A stretch of DNA of 64,000 bases from Bog-756 sp963812525 (GCA_963812525.1 CAWEVL010000010.1:558001-622000), one strand, 5' to 3'; counted from the stretch's first letter, positions 17,534 to 26,902 are shown. Notes: generated from the sequence alone by a model not told the origin. Translations and numbers: made by a program.

Positions 17534-18250
17534 ATGGAGGACAGGATCACCCCGGGCCTCTACCTCGAGATGACCGAGGGACCGATCGACGACTATGTGG
17601 AGCGGCGGGTACCCGAAGTCCTCGAGCTCGAAGGCGCCGATCGGGTCACCTGGTGGCGCAACGTCCACCGCGACCGTGACGACCTGCCCCGCGAGCTGCC
17701 CGAGTTCGAGTATCTGGTCGTCTACGAGGTGGACGACCACTTCGCGGCCCCGGGCACACCGGACGGGGTGACCGGCCACCTCTTCCGCCATTACCGGCGC
17801 CCGGGCCAGGGGCGGCTCACCGGCCGGACCACGCTGGGCCTGTCGCTGGTGCTGATCTCCCCCACCGAGCCCGATCGGGCCCAGGAGCTGCGGGACTGGG
17901 GGGACTTCGTGCACATCCGGTACATCGCCGAGGCCAACGTCCCCGGCTACACCATGATCACCCCATACGAGAACGCCAGCGGTGGAGATCCGCGCTTCCT
18001 CCACTTCTACGAGATCGACACCGACCAGCCCGAGGCGGCCTTCCGCGCCATGACCCCGCGGGTCGAACGCCTCTTGAACGCCGGGGGCACGCCCATGGCC
18101 GACCTGCTCGACTCGACCGACGCCTCCCGCTCCGAGCAGTTCGAGGCGGGCGCCACCGGCCTGACCCCGGAGTTCCGGGCCTGGGGCTTTCACGACGCCC
18201 TCCGGATCCTGTACGTCAATTCGTTCGTGCGGGTCGGCGAACGGGTCTGA
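17534..18250 (+). CDS. Conserved hypothetical, probable dimeric alpha/beta-barrel repeat protein
   Basis: A 238-residue soluble protein I cannot assign to a named family. It seems to hold two similar halves: 'ADRVTWWRNVHRDRDDLPRE'...FEYLVVYEVDD and VPGYTMITPYENASGGDPRFLHFYEIDTD. The pattern of a strand, a Trp/Tyr-rich loop and a 'FLxxYEVD' strand recalls EthD/ABM-type ferredoxin-like barrels. It begins MEDRITPGLYLEMTEGPIDD, has no signal peptide or membrane segment, and stands alone between a USP gene and a broken sigma-factor gene. The fold is inference. Confidence 0.6.
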   Translation: MEDRITPGLYLEMTEGPIDDYVERRVPEVLELEGADRVTWWRNVHRDRDDLPRELPEFEYLVVYEVDDHFAAPGTPDGVTGHLFRHYRRPGQGRLTGRTTLGLSLVLISPTEPDRAQELRDWGDFVHIRYIAEANVPGYTMITPYENASGGDPRFLHFYEIDTDQPEAAFRAMTPRVERLLNAGGTPMADLLDSTDASRSEQFEAGATGLTPEFRAWGFHDALRILYVNSFVRVGERV

Positions 18251-18296
18251 GCAACTCCCGACAGTGCTCGAACGGGCGCCGGTCCGGTGACTGCTC

Positions 18297-18310
18297 CGAA
18301 CATTTGTTCC
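18297..18310. promoter_or_regulatory. LexA-box-like palindrome upstream of the sigma remnant
   Basis: CGAACATTTGTTCC fits the actinobacterial SOS box (CGAAC-N4-GTTCG) except for the last base, and its core GAACA-TT-TGTTC is a perfect inverted repeat. It lies ~45 bases upstream of the broken sigma gene. No repair gene is nearby, so this may be coincidence or another regulator's site. Confidence 0.3.
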
Positions 18311-18356
18311 GGGCACGCCGTAGGAGTCGGGCGTCGCGGACGATGCTACGGATGTG

Positions 18357-18849
18357 ATGGCCGTTCCGGATCGCTCCGACGTCACCTTGCTGGCCATCTA
18401 CGAGCGGGCCCGGCCCCAGGTGTACGGCTACTCGGCCGTTGCGGCGACGGTCGGTGGCCGAGGATCTGACCTCCGAGACGTTCCTGGCCGTGGCCGCCGG
18501 TCCCAGGACTTCCCGTTGACCGTCGGTTGGCTGATCGGGGTGGCCCGGCACAAACTGGTCGACCACTGGCGTTGGCAGGCTCGTCAAGAACGCCTGCTCC
18601 GGTCGGTCGAGGGATCGTCACTCGTGACGATGACCCTGGGACGTCGAATTGGACCGTTGGCGTGCTCGAGAGGTGCTCGGCCGGCTGGCACCTCAGCATC
18701 GGGCCGCGCTGAGCCTGCGCTACCTCGACGGCCTCAGCGTCGCCGAGTCCGCCGGCGTGCTGGATCGCGGCGTCGCCGCCACGGAGGCGCTGCTGGTCCG
18801 GGCTCGTCGGGAGTTCCGCCACATCTACGAGGGGAGCCACGATGGCTGA
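18357..18849 (+). pseudogene. ECF RNA polymerase sigma factor, frameshifted
   Basis: Fragments in three frames rebuild a sigma-70 ECF factor. Region 2 reads RSVAEDLTSETFLAVAAGP in one frame and VGWLIGVARHKLVDHWRW in another. Region 4 reads LAPQHRAALSLRYLDGLSVA and ATEALLVRARREFRHIYEGS in a third. At least three frame changes are needed (near 18450, 18505 and 18640). The end overlaps the start of the VOC pseudogene by eight bases. ECF factors of this kind paired with a VOC-domain protein recur in actinobacteria. As read it cannot make a working sigma factor. Confidence 0.8.
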
Positions 18850-19718
18850 CGTCGACGGACCCGTTCGACGCGCTGCACTCCCCCGTCATCCCCCAGGCGC
18901 CGACCAGGAGATTCGCGCAAGCTTCGTGAACAACTGCGAGCCCTGCTCGCACCGACCACCGAAGGAGCCCTCCATGAGCAGTGACCCGGCACTCGACCGG
19001 AAACGGCGTCCGACACGGCGATGTGTCGTACATCACGCTGGGGCTGCCCGACCTGGCCCGAGGCCGGGCGTTCTACGGGGCCGTCTCGGCTGGCGCTTCA
19101 GCCCCGGAGCGGCGAACACGGAGCGCAGGTCGAGGACATCGTCCCGATGATGGGGCTGTGGGAAGGCGAGCAGCGGCCGGGGGCCGGACGCACGGGGCCG
19201 TGCTCGGTTTCCGGGTCGACGACATCGCCGCCGCGGTCGCCGCGGTCGGGCCGCGGTGGACACATCAGCGATCCCCACGCGAGCCGTACGCCTGGCCGCC
19301 GAAGGCCACGACGACCAGGGCATCCCGCTGTACCTGCATGAGATGCCCCCAACACATGGTGACGGCACCGCCGGCGGGCCTTCCACAACGGCGATGTCGA
19401 AGGTGACGTGTCGTACCTGACCATGGTGGTCCCCGATCTCGATGCGGCGCGCGTTCTACGGTGGCGTCCTCGGCTGGACCTTCGCCATCGGTCGGGCCGG
19501 CGGAGCCCAGGTGACCGGTGTCGCCCCGCAGGTGGGGATGACCACCGGACCGGAGGCGGGGCTGGCTACACCGGGGGTGATCGTGTGCTACCGGGTCGAC
19601 GACATCGGAGTGGCGGTCTGCGTGTCGAGCACGCCGGCGGCCGGGCCGGCAAGGCGAGTGGGCAGTACGGTTGAGTGCTGTGCGAGGAGATCAGGGACTG
19701 TTCTACTGCATAGCTTGA
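18842..19718 (+). pseudogene. Double VOC-domain (glyoxalase-fold) protein, frameshifted
   Basis: A head 'DPFDALHSPVIPQAP' is followed by two glyoxalase/bleomycin-resistance units: VSYITLGLPDLARGRAFYGA...EDIVPMMGLWEGEQRPGAG, and VSYLTMVVPDLDAARAFYGG...QVGMTTGPEAGLATPGVIV. The pieces lie in different plus frames; at least five shifts are needed. The rebuilt end is DQGLFYCIA followed by TGA at 19716-19718. This layout (short 'P-I-x-P' head, then two VOC domains) is what I know from proteins encoded beside ECF sigma factors. It has decayed together with its sigma partner. Confidence 0.75.
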
Positions 19719-19848
19719 GGAGGGGGGGCGGCGGCCGGCCTGGAGCGGGTGCCGGTGCCTCGTTACGATGACGGACAGCGCGCCGACCGGTGCTCCCTCA
19801 TCCTGAGGACGACCCGGCGATCCGGTCGACGACGCGGGGAGGCCTTCG

Positions 19849-20670
19849 ATGCAGGTAGTCACGTTGGGCACGGGCAGCCCCATTCCCGATCCCCACCGGG
19901 CCGGACCCTCCACGCTGGTGCGCGCCGGCGGGAAGGACTTCCTCTTCGACTGCGGTCGCGGCGTGCTCCTCCGGGCGGCGGCGGCCTGGTCGGGGCCGGC
20001 CGCCTTCGCCTCGGTGCTCCTCACCCACCTGCACAGCGATCACACCACCGATCTCAACGATGTCATCACCATGCGGTGGGTGGCTTCGCTCGAGCCCAAT
20101 CCCCTGCCGGTGATCGGACCACCGGGCACCCAGGGACTGGTCGACCGCACCCTGGCCATGCTGTCCGACGACATCGGTTACCGGATCACCCACCACGACG
20201 ATCTCAACTGGGAACCGACCTGCGCGGTCAACGAGGTCACCGAGGGGATCGCCTACGACGACGGAACGGTACGGATCATCGCCGCCCCGACGGACCATGC
20301 CCCGGTCCGTCCCACCATCGGCTACCGGGTCGAAGCCGAGGGCAAGGCGGTGGTCATCGCCGGCGATACCGTGCCCTGCGCCGGCCTCGACCGCCTGTGC
20401 GCCGGGGCCGATGTCTACGTGCAGACCGTCATCCGCCGCTCGCTGGTGGAGGGCCTCCCCTTCGCCCGGCTCCAGGACATTCTCGACTACCACTCCTCGA
20501 TCCAGGACGCTGCCGCCACCGCGGCCCGGGCCGGGGTCGGCACGCTGGTGCTCACCCATCTGGTTCCGGCGCCGACGGCCGGTTCCGAGCCCGAGTGGGA
20601 GGCCGAGGCCCGGGCGGGGTTCACCGGCACCGTGGTGGTGGCCAGCGACCTGTGGCAGCTCGACCTCTGA
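19849..20670 (+). CDS. MBL-fold metallohydrolase, RNase Z-like
   Basis: A 273-residue metallo-beta-lactamase-fold hydrolase. Motif 1 is VVTLGTGSPIPDPHRAGPST, motif 2 the metal site LLTHLHSDHTTD, motif 3 'TDHAPVRPTIGYRV', then an Asp in AVVIAGDTVPC and a late His in LVLTHLVPAP. The opening block is typical of the RNase Z/arylsulfatase-like branch. The exosite needed for tRNA 3' processing is not evident, so a small-molecule ester or lactone hydrolase is equally possible. ATG 19849 has GGGGAGG upstream. Confidence 0.85.
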   Translation: MQVVTLGTGSPIPDPHRAGPSTLVRAGGKDFLFDCGRGVLLRAAAAWSGPAAFASVLLTHLHSDHTTDLNDVITMRWVASLEPNPLPVIGPPGTQGLVDRTLAMLSDDIGYRITHHDDLNWEPTCAVNEVTEGIAYDDGTVRIIAAPTDHAPVRPTIGYRVEAEGKAVVIAGDTVPCAGLDRLCAGADVYVQTVIRRSLVEGLPFARLQDILDYHSSIQDAAATAARAGVGTLVLTHLVPAPTAGSEPEWEAEARAGFTGTVVVASDLWQLDL

Positions 20671-20694
20671 GGGGGCTTCGGTGCGACGCGACGA

Positions 20695-21663
20695 TCAGGT
20701 GGTCTGGACCCGCGGTGGCTCGTCGACCATCACATCCTCGGCGGCTTCCCGGGCCAGCTGGCGGGGGCGCACGTAGAAGAGCCAGATGACCCCCGCGGCC
20801 AGCAGCACCGAGCACAGGATCCATCCCAGCGCCGTCGTGCCCACGCCGACGTACTTCAGGCCGGAGGCGAAGATGACGAAGGTGATGGCCGGCCGGATGT
20901 ATTTGTCGGGCGCCCGCGACGAGAGGAGGGAGCCGATCAGGACGGCGGGCACGCTCCCGAGGACCAGTGAGGTGGTCACGGCGAACTCCACGTGGCCGAA
21001 GGCCAGGGCTCCGAGGGCGGCGGCCATGGTCAGGGGGACGGCCTGGGTGAGGTCGGTGCCCACCAGCTGGTTGGCACCCAGCATGGGGTAGACGAAGAGC
21101 AGGAGCACGATCATGAGGGAGCCGGATCCCACCGACGTGATCCCCACCATCAGCCCGCCGAACATGCCGATGAGGACCGAGGCCAACGGGCGGACCTGCA
21201 GCTGGTGCACCTGCGCCCGGCGGTCGTGGCCGGCGCGGCGGTCGAGGGCGTAGCGGACCAACATGGCCGCCGCTCCGACGAGCAGGGCCGCACCCAGAAT
21301 GGTCTGGATGGTCTTCTCGGCGCTCTTGGCGTCGCCCATCAGATGCAGTAGATACGCCCCGGCGAACGCCATGGGCACCGAACCCAGGACCATCCAGCCG
21401 ACCAGGCGGAGGTTGACCGTGCCCTTCTTGAGGTGGACGGCGGCTCCGACCGGACGCATCAGGACCGCGGCCACGAGGTCACTGGAGATGGCCGTCGACG
21501 GTTTGATGCCGAACAGCAGGATCAGCATCGGCGTCATCAGGGCGCCGCCGCCGGCGCCGGTCAGGCCGACCAGGAATCCGACGACCGCGCTCCCCAAGAC
21601 GATGTACGGATCGATCGACACCATTCCCCCTTGACCGCCCGTTGGCGGTTCCGAGTGCTCCAT
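20695..21663 (-). CDS. TauE/SafE-family membrane permease
   Basis: A 322-residue polytopic membrane protein with ~8 predicted hydrophobic helices. It has the family's N-terminal repeat (VLGSAVVGFLVGLTGAGGGA, then 'MTPMLILLFGIKPSTAISSD') and second repeat (GMFGGLMVGITSVGSGSLM). Members move sulfite, sulfonates or other anions across the membrane. Two starts are possible: ATG 21663 with AGGGA eight bases ahead, or ATG 21624 (MVSIDPYIV), which begins at the first helix. No sulfur-metabolism gene is adjacent, so the substrate is open. Confidence 0.87.
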   Translation of the reverse strand: MEHSEPPTGGQGGMVSIDPYIVLGSAVVGFLVGLTGAGGGALMTPMLILLFGIKPSTAISSDLVAAVLMRPVGAAVHLKKGTVNLRLVGWMVLGSVPMAFAGAYLLHLMGDAKSAEKTIQTILGAALLVGAAAMLVRYALDRRAGHDRRAQVHQLQVRPLASVLIGMFGGLMVGITSVGSGSLMIVLLLFVYPMLGANQLVGTDLTQAVPLTMAAALGALAFGHVEFAVTTSLVLGSVPAVLIGSLLSSRAPDKYIRPAITFVIFASGLKYVGVGTTALGWILCSVLLAAGVIWLFYVRPRQLAREAAEDVMVDEPPRVQTT

Positions 21664-21812
21664 TCCAATCTATCCCTGCCGGACCTAGTAGGTCTATGGG
21701 CCCGGGGGATTGGGGTGACCGGGTCGGCTGCCCGGGCGCACGCCACCCGGGGACCGGGCCGGGTGGCTCCCCGTTTGCACCCGAGTGCCTATCGATCCGA
21801 GTCCGGTCGACC

Positions 21813-21818
21813 TAGGAT
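21813..21818 (+). promoter_or_regulatory. Candidate -10 element, leaderless gene
   Basis: TAGGAT stands six bases before GTG 21825, so transcription would begin at or next to the start codon. There is no Shine-Dalgarno sequence. The same arrangement occurs at 36312 and 62162. Confidence 0.45.
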
Positions 21819-21824
21819 CGCCCC

Positions 21825-22175
21825 GTGTCCGAAGCGCGTGAGGCCGTGACCAGTGACGTGCGCCGACTGATGGACTGTGGGCAGGAGCTTCGGGCCCTCA
21901 TCCTCGAGAGCAAGAAGGGTTTCACCAAGGGGATGAAGCTGCTCGACAGCGGCGTGAGCCTCAGTCAGGCCCTGGCCGATCTGAACGCGGCGGAACGCCG
22001 CCTGCGGATGACCGACATGCTCAACGAGTTCGACGAGTGCCGCCACCAGCTCAGGATCTCCATCACCGCCGCCGCCCTCGAGGAGGGCATGTCCATCGGT
22101 GACATCGGCCGGGCGTTCGGCGTCTCCCGCCAGCTGGCCGCCCGCTTCGCCAAAGAGGTCCGCGAACAGTCCTGA
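21825..22175 (+). CDS. Small helical protein with C-terminal HTH
   Basis: A 116-residue, mostly helical protein starting at GTG 21825. Residues ~86-110 (EEGMSIGDIGRAFGVSRQLA) read as a helix-turn-helix with a Sigma-70 region-4-like or AsnC-like spacing. The N-terminal part is Lys/Leu-rich and could mediate dimerisation. A DNA-binding regulatory role is likely; targets are unknown. It converges with the carboxymuconolactone-decarboxylase-like gene. Confidence 0.65.
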   Translation: MSEAREAVTSDVRRLMDCGQELRALILESKKGFTKGMKLLDSGVSLSQALADLNAAERRLRMTDMLNEFDECRHQLRISITAAALEEGMSIGDIGRAFGVSRQLAARFAKEVREQS

Positions 22176-22180
22176 CGTGG

Positions 22181-22195
22181 GATCCGGACCGGATC
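22181..22195. terminator. Short hairpin between convergent genes
   Basis: GATCCG-GAC-CGGATC is a perfect 6-bp stem with a 3-base loop between stop codons of two convergent genes. There is no U tract. It may stop transcription in both directions. Confidence 0.35.
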
Positions 22196-23171
22196 AGGCC
22201 AGGTATTCGACGTCCCCGCCGGCACCGATGACGAACCGCTCGACGCCGGAGGCGACATGGGGATCATCGGCGGCCAGGGCCACGGCGATCTTCTGACCGC
22301 TGTTGCGCATCACGTCCATGACCAGCTCCACCACCTGGCGCGGCGTGTGCCACCGGTGCACCTGGTCGGTCAGGACGCCGTCGATCGAGGTGGGTTGGGT
22401 GATCATGGCGTCGGTCAGCCGCAGGGCCACCTTCTGGGCCTCGGGCAGGTCACTGGCTTCGTACCGCTCGGTGGCGTCCAACAGGACCTCGTCGGCCCCG
22501 GCGTCGAGCGCGCTGACCGATCTCGTCGACTGGCAGAGTCGGCAGTTGTGCTGGCGGGCGCCCCGGAGACGGACCAGCTCGGTGGTCACCGGATCGAGGG
22601 CGTCGAGCAACGCCACGGCACGGGACAGCTGATCGAAGGCTCCGAGCACGGCCATGCCGTCGGACGGGCCGACCTCCGACGCGACTCCATCGGTCCCCCC
22701 GCCCGGATCGAGGACGGGGTCGTCGGGGAACAGCCGGCCGAGCACCAGGGTGACCCGCCGGCCGTAGTCCAGGGCGAACACCGTGGCCACGAGGTCGAGC
22801 ACGCCGGACGGACCGAGCACCGACGACAGCCCGGCGCGTTGCCGGTCGTCGACGGCCGCCACGTCGATCACGAACTGCTCGGTGAAGCCCAGACACTCCC
22901 GCTCCTCCTCGGAGAACAGCGGCGAGGTCGACCACCGTGGCAGTTGGTCGAGCTTCTCGGCCGGGACCGACGGAGTGGCGCGGCCGAGGAGCGGACGGTC
23001 GTCACGCAGTAGTTGGGCGATGCGCCGGTCGACCAACTCCGTCCGTTCCGGCCGGGCCGACCTCCCTACCCGGGCGTACAGTTCGGCATACGCAGCTCCC
23101 ACGGCCGGAGTCACACGGACCAGTGGGTCCACGCCCGGGACCGGGGTCGACGCGGCGGGTTCGGGGGGCAC
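22194..23171 (-). CDS. Carboxymuconolactone-decarboxylase/AhpD-like protein
   Basis: A 325-residue all-helical protein of the AhpD superfamily. Its C-terminal half carries the redox or catalytic pair Cys210-x-x-Cys213 (QHNCRLCQSTRSVSALDAG) and downstream helices 'KVALRLTDAMITQPTSIDG' and RQVVELVMDVMRNSGQK. The N-terminal half (FVIDVAAVDDRQRAGLSSVL) looks like a degenerate second copy. Known members are decarboxylases or peroxidase partners; the double length fits an uncharacterised actinobacterial subgroup. It starts at GTG 23171. Confidence 0.75.
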   Translation of the reverse strand: MPPEPAASTPVPGVDPLVRVTPAVGAAYAELYARVGRSARPERTELVDRRIAQLLRDDRPLLGRATPSVPAEKLDQLPRWSTSPLFSEEERECLGFTEQFVIDVAAVDDRQRAGLSSVLGPSGVLDLVATVFALDYGRRVTLVLGRLFPDDPVLDPGGGTDGVASEVGPSDGMAVLGAFDQLSRAVALLDALDPVTTELVRLRGARQHNCRLCQSTRSVSALDAGADEVLLDATERYEASDLPEAQKVALRLTDAMITQPTSIDGVLTDQVHRWHTPRQVVELVMDVMRNSGQKIAVALAADDPHVASGVERFVIGAGGDVEYLA

Positions 23172-23229
23172 CGAGGCGACGGTAACCGGAGAACTCGACC
23201 GTGGTCAACGCCCTGCGGCGGTCGGGGAT

Positions 23230-24246
23230 TCAGAGTCGGACGATCACCTTGCCGGTGTTGCCCCCGCTGAACAGGAGGTTGAGGGCGTCCCCGGCGTGCT
23301 CGAGCCCGTCGACCAGATGCTCGCGATGACGGATCGAGCCGTCCATCACCCAGCCGGCCATGCGGAGCTGGGCCTCGGTGAACCGGTCGAGGTAGTCGAG
23401 GATCAAGAAGCCCTCCATCCGGGCCCGCTTGATGATGAGGTTGAGGTAGTTCCGCGGGCCCTCGGGGCGATCCTCGTTGTACTGGGAGATGGCACCGCAC
23501 AGCACCACCCGGGCCTTCATGGCCAGCTGGGCCAGGCAGTCGTCCAGGATCGGGCCGCCGACATTGTCGAAGTAGACGTCGATGCCGTCGGGACACGTGG
23601 CCCGCAGCCGCTTCCCCACGTTCTCATCCCGGTAGTTGATGGCATGGTGGAATCCCAGCTCGTCGGTGAGCCAGGCGCACTTCTCGGCCGATCCGGCGAT
23701 GCCCACCACGGTGCCGGCCCCCTCGATGCGGGCCAGCTGTCCGACCACCGAGCCGGTGGCCCCGGCCGCCCCCGACACCACGACGGTGTCACCGGGCTTG
23801 GGCTGGCCGACATCGAACAGCCCGAAGTAGGCGGTCATGCCGGTCACCCCGAGCACGCCGATGGCCACGGTGGGATCGAGCCCGGGAGGCAGGACGGTCA
23901 TGGCCGCCTCGACCTCATCGGCCAGGACGTACTCCTGCCAGCCGAGCATGCCGAAGACGAGGTCGCCGGGCTGATAGCGATCGCTGCGGCTGGCCACCAC
24001 CTCCCCCACCCCGCCGCTGCGCACGACCTCGCCGATCCCGATGGGCGGCAGGTAGCCGGGGGCGTCGTCCATCCAGGTCCGGATGGTGGGGTCGATGGAG
24101 CAGTACCGGACCCGGATCAGCGCCTGGCCCTCGGCCGGCTCGGGCACCGCGGCCGAGTCGTCGAGGCGGAGGTTCCCCTCGTCGACCAGGCCGTGGGGGC
24201 GGGAGACCAGCAGCATGCGTCGGTAGGTGTCGGTCACACCAGGCAT
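23230..24246 (-). CDS. NADP-dependent MDR-family reductase (zinc-free)
   Basis: A 338-residue medium-chain reductase of the leukotriene-B4-dehydrogenase/CurA-like type. The substrate half has 'IRVRYCSIDPTIRTWMDD'. The cofactor half has DTVVVSGAAGATGSVVGQLA, then GIAGSAEKCAWLTDELGFHH and DVYFDNVGGPILDDCL. No zinc ligands are seen. Such enzymes reduce the double bond of alpha,beta-unsaturated ketones or aldehydes with NADPH. The start may be ATG 24246 or GTG 24237; neither has a strong ribosome site. Confidence 0.88.
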   Translation of the reverse strand: MPGVTDTYRRMLLVSRPHGLVDEGNLRLDDSAAVPEPAEGQALIRVRYCSIDPTIRTWMDDAPGYLPPIGIGEVVRSGGVGEVVASRSDRYQPGDLVFGMLGWQEYVLADEVEAAMTVLPPGLDPTVAIGVLGVTGMTAYFGLFDVGQPKPGDTVVVSGAAGATGSVVGQLARIEGAGTVVGIAGSAEKCAWLTDELGFHHAINYRDENVGKRLRATCPDGIDVYFDNVGGPILDDCLAQLAMKARVVLCGAISQYNEDRPEGPRNYLNLIIKRARMEGFLILDYLDRFTEAQLRMAGWVMDGSIRHREHLVDGLEHAGDALNLLFSGGNTGKVIVRL

Positions 24247-24384
24247 TCAAGCAGACGGCGGGCCCGCTCGGTCAGGCCGGTCGGCCCTCCCCCGCTGGCC
24301 CCGGAGGTGCACCGCTCGACCGCCTCGACCGCGTCGGCAACGGACGCCGGGCCAAACGGGGGTCGGGTCGTCGGATCCGTGGGG

Positions 24385-25836
24385 TCAGAGGAACCAGCGG
24401 AGCAGCCGCTCCTTCGCCTCGGTGAAGGGCGGGTAGGTCAGCGAGAGGTCGGGCCGCATCCCGCGCCGGAGCACCGGCTTGCGGTGGCTCAGCTCCTCGA
24501 ACCCGGCCCGGCCGTGGTACGCACCGGTGCCACTGGCTCCTACGCCCCCGAAGGGTAGCTCCGGCACCAGGAAGTGCATCACCGTGTGGTTCACGCAGAC
24601 GCCACCCGACGAGGTCGAGTCGATGATCTCCTGTTCGGTGGTCCTCGAGCCGGTGAACAGGTACAGGGCCAGGGGCTTGTCGCGGCGGTTGATGAACGCC
24701 ACGGCCTCGGCAGGCGAGTCGACGGTGATGACCGGGAGGATGGGCCCGAAGATCTCCTCACCCATCAGGGCGGAGTCGGGAGCGGGGTCGACCACCAGGG
24801 TGGGTTCGATCCACCGCCGATCGTGATCGACCGAGCCACCGGCGACCACCCGGCCACCGCACTCCTCCAACAGGGATTCCAGCCGGACCAGGTGGCGGTC
24901 GTTGACGATCTGGGTGCGGGTGAACGTGGGGTCGGGGCCCTCCATCTCCCCCATCGACCGGGCGAGGGCGTCGACCAGCTGGTCGGCCACCGGCCGCTCC
25001 ACCAGCACGTAGTCGGGGGCGATGCAGGTCTGGCCGGCGTTGAGCAGCTTGCCCCAGGCGATGCGGCGGGCGGTCACCTCGATGTCGGCGTCCCTGGTCA
25101 CCACCACCGGGCTCTTCCCGCCCAGTTCCAGGGTGACCGAGGCCAGGTGACGTGCGGCGGCGGCCATCACCACCTTCCCGACGGTGGTGCTGCCGGTGAA
25201 GAACAGATGGTCGAAGGGCAGGTCGAGCAGCTCGGTGGACACGTCGACCCCACCTTCGACCACCGCCACCCCTTCGGGGTCGACGTACTGGGGGAGAAGG
25301 CGGGCCAGGGCGGCCGAGGTGGCCGGGGCCAGCTCGGAGGGCTTGACGACCACGGTGTTGCCGGCGGCCACCGCGGCCACGAGGGGAGACAGGGCCAGCT
25401 GGACCGGGTAGTTCCACGGGGCGATGACCAGGACCGTCCCCTTGGGCTCGGCCACCGTCCACGACCGGCCGGGCAGATTGGCCCGCCCCGGCCAGGTCAT
25501 CGTGGGCCGCATCCAACGGGGCAGCTGCTTGCGGGCGTGGGCGGCCTCGGCCACCACCGGCATCAGGTCGGACATCCAGGCCTCGAACCGGGGTTTCCCG
25601 AAGTCGTCGGCCATGGCCTGGAGTAGTTCAGACTCGTGGTCGGTGACCATCTGCTCGATGCCCCGGAGCTGCGCACCACGCCAGGCCAGGGGGCGGGAGC
25701 GGCCGGATTGGTAGGCGTGGCGCAGTCGGTCGAAGGTGGCGGCCACGTCGGGGGCGGTGCCGGGCTCCGCCGGTTCCGGGCCGGGGGGTGCCGGGCCGTT
25801 CGTTCCGTTCCGCAGGGAGGTATCGGCAGGAGTCAT
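24385..25836 (-). CDS. Aldehyde dehydrogenase, class 3-like
   Basis: A 483-residue NAD(P)-dependent aldehyde dehydrogenase. 'VLVIAPWNYPVQLALSPLV' and VVKPSELAPATSAALA mark the cofactor site, FFTGSTTVGKVV the turn, LELGGKSPVVV the general base Glu, and NAGQTCIAPDYVLV the catalytic Cys. The C-terminal 'VNHTVMHFLVPELPFGGVG' is typical of the ALDH3/coniferyl-aldehyde group, which oxidises long-chain and aromatic aldehydes. The start is ATG 25836 with a GAGGA ahead. Confidence 0.93.
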   Translation of the reverse strand: MTPADTSLRNGTNGPAPPGPEPAEPGTAPDVAATFDRLRHAYQSGRSRPLAWRGAQLRGIEQMVTDHESELLQAMADDFGKPRFEAWMSDLMPVVAEAAHARKQLPRWMRPTMTWPGRANLPGRSWTVAEPKGTVLVIAPWNYPVQLALSPLVAAVAAGNTVVVKPSELAPATSAALARLLPQYVDPEGVAVVEGGVDVSTELLDLPFDHLFFTGSTTVGKVVMAAAARHLASVTLELGGKSPVVVTRDADIEVTARRIAWGKLLNAGQTCIAPDYVLVERPVADQLVDALARSMGEMEGPDPTFTRTQIVNDRHLVRLESLLEECGGRVVAGGSVDHDRRWIEPTLVVDPAPDSALMGEEIFGPILPVITVDSPAEAVAFINRRDKPLALYLFTGSRTTEQEIIDSTSSGGVCVNHTVMHFLVPELPFGGVGASGTGAYHGRAGFEELSHRKPVLRRGMRPDLSLTYPPFTEAKERLLRWFL

Positions 25837-25930
25837 GGCGTCCTCGCCCTTCTGTCGCTGTGATCCCCACCGTACCGGCCGCCGGGCCGGGCCGGGCCGT
25901 CAGTTGTCCCCACCGGGCCGGGCCCGCCGG

Positions 25931-26902
25931 TCAGCGACCGGTGCCCTCGAAGTACCGCCGGGGGTTGTCGACCAGCATGGTGGTGATCTGCTCAGGGCTG
26001 ACCCCCCGATCGGCCAGGGCCGGGACGACGTCCCGCACGACGTGCTCGTAGTGCCAGTTGGGCGAGATCCGCGCCATCAGACCCTCGGGGAACCAGTCGA
26101 TGTAGCACGAGGCATCCTGGGACAGGACCAGGTGGTCGGCGTACCCCAGTCGGCACAGGTGGGCCACCGTGTCCACCCGCTGCTCGAAGGGCAGTAGGAA
26201 ATCGAGCCCGAACCGGTCCATCCCGAGCAACGAGCCCGCGTCGGCCAGTCCGGTCAGGTACCCGATGTCGGCCGAGTCGCCACAGTGGCCGATGACCACC
26301 CGGGACAGGTCGACCCCCTCCTCGGCCAGCACCCGTTGCGCGGCCGTACCTCCTTGGTTGTGGACGCTGGTGTGCACCGTGATCGGCGCCCCGGTCTCCA
26401 CATGGGCCCGGGCCACCGCCCGCATCACCCGCTCCACGCCCGGGGTCAGGCCCGCGTCGTCGATGGCGCACTTGAGGAAGGCCGCCTTGACCGAAGAGCC
26501 GGCGATGCCGTCGTTGATGTCGCCGACGAACAGCTCGACCATGGGCTCCTCGCCGTCCATCGGGGTTCCCGGCCCGGCGAAACGGAGGGCGAAGGGGAGG
26601 TCGGTGTAGGTGTAGAGGCCGGTGGCGGCCACGATGTTGATGTCGACCGAGGCGTTGATCCGCTCGATCCGGGGGATGTAACGACCCAGCCCCACCACGG
26701 TGGGGTCGACGATGGTGTCCACACCCAGGGCCTTGAGCCGGGTCAGCCGATCGATGGCCTCGCCTACCTTCTCCTCCTCGTCCCATCCGGCCGGGTAGTT
26801 GGTCAACATCTCGGGGCTCAGGACGAAGACGTGCTCGTGCATGAGGGTGGTACCCAGGTCGGTCGAGTCCACCGGACCCCGCACCGTCTCGACCGTGATC
26901 AT
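25931..26902 (-). CDS. Phosphotriesterase-like amidohydrolase (lactonase type)
   Basis: A 323-residue binuclear metal TIM barrel. His22 and His24 (TTLMHEHVFV) are the first metal ligands. 'KAAFLKCAIDDAG' carries the candidate bridging carboxylated Lys. GAPITVHTSVH and VIGHCGDSADIGYL supply the other two His, and LSQDASCYIDW the Asp. PTE-like proteins in actinobacteria are mostly lactonases with weak organophosphate activity. The start at ATG 26902 (MITVETV) is where homology begins. It is divergent from the acyl-CoA dehydrogenase at 27055. Confidence 0.88.
   Translation of the reverse strand: MITVETVRGPVDSTDLGTTLMHEHVFVLSPEMLTNYPAGWDEEEKVGEAIDRLTRLKALGVDTIVDPTVVGLGRYIPRIERINASVDINIVAATGLYTYTDLPFALRFAGPGTPMDGEEPMVELFVGDINDGIAGSSVKAAFLKCAIDDAGLTPGVERVMRAVARAHVETGAPITVHTSVHNQGGTAAQRVLAEEGVDLSRVVIGHCGDSADIGYLTGLADAGSLLGMDRFGLDFLLPFEQRVDTVAHLCRLGYADHLVLSQDASCYIDWFPEGLMARISPNWHYEHVVRDVVPALADRGVSPEQITTMLVDNPRRYFEGTGR

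Noticed and set aside
18297..18310. A firm LexA-regulated SOS locus
   Set aside because: One arm is imperfect and no DNA-repair gene follows; kept only as a weak candidate site.
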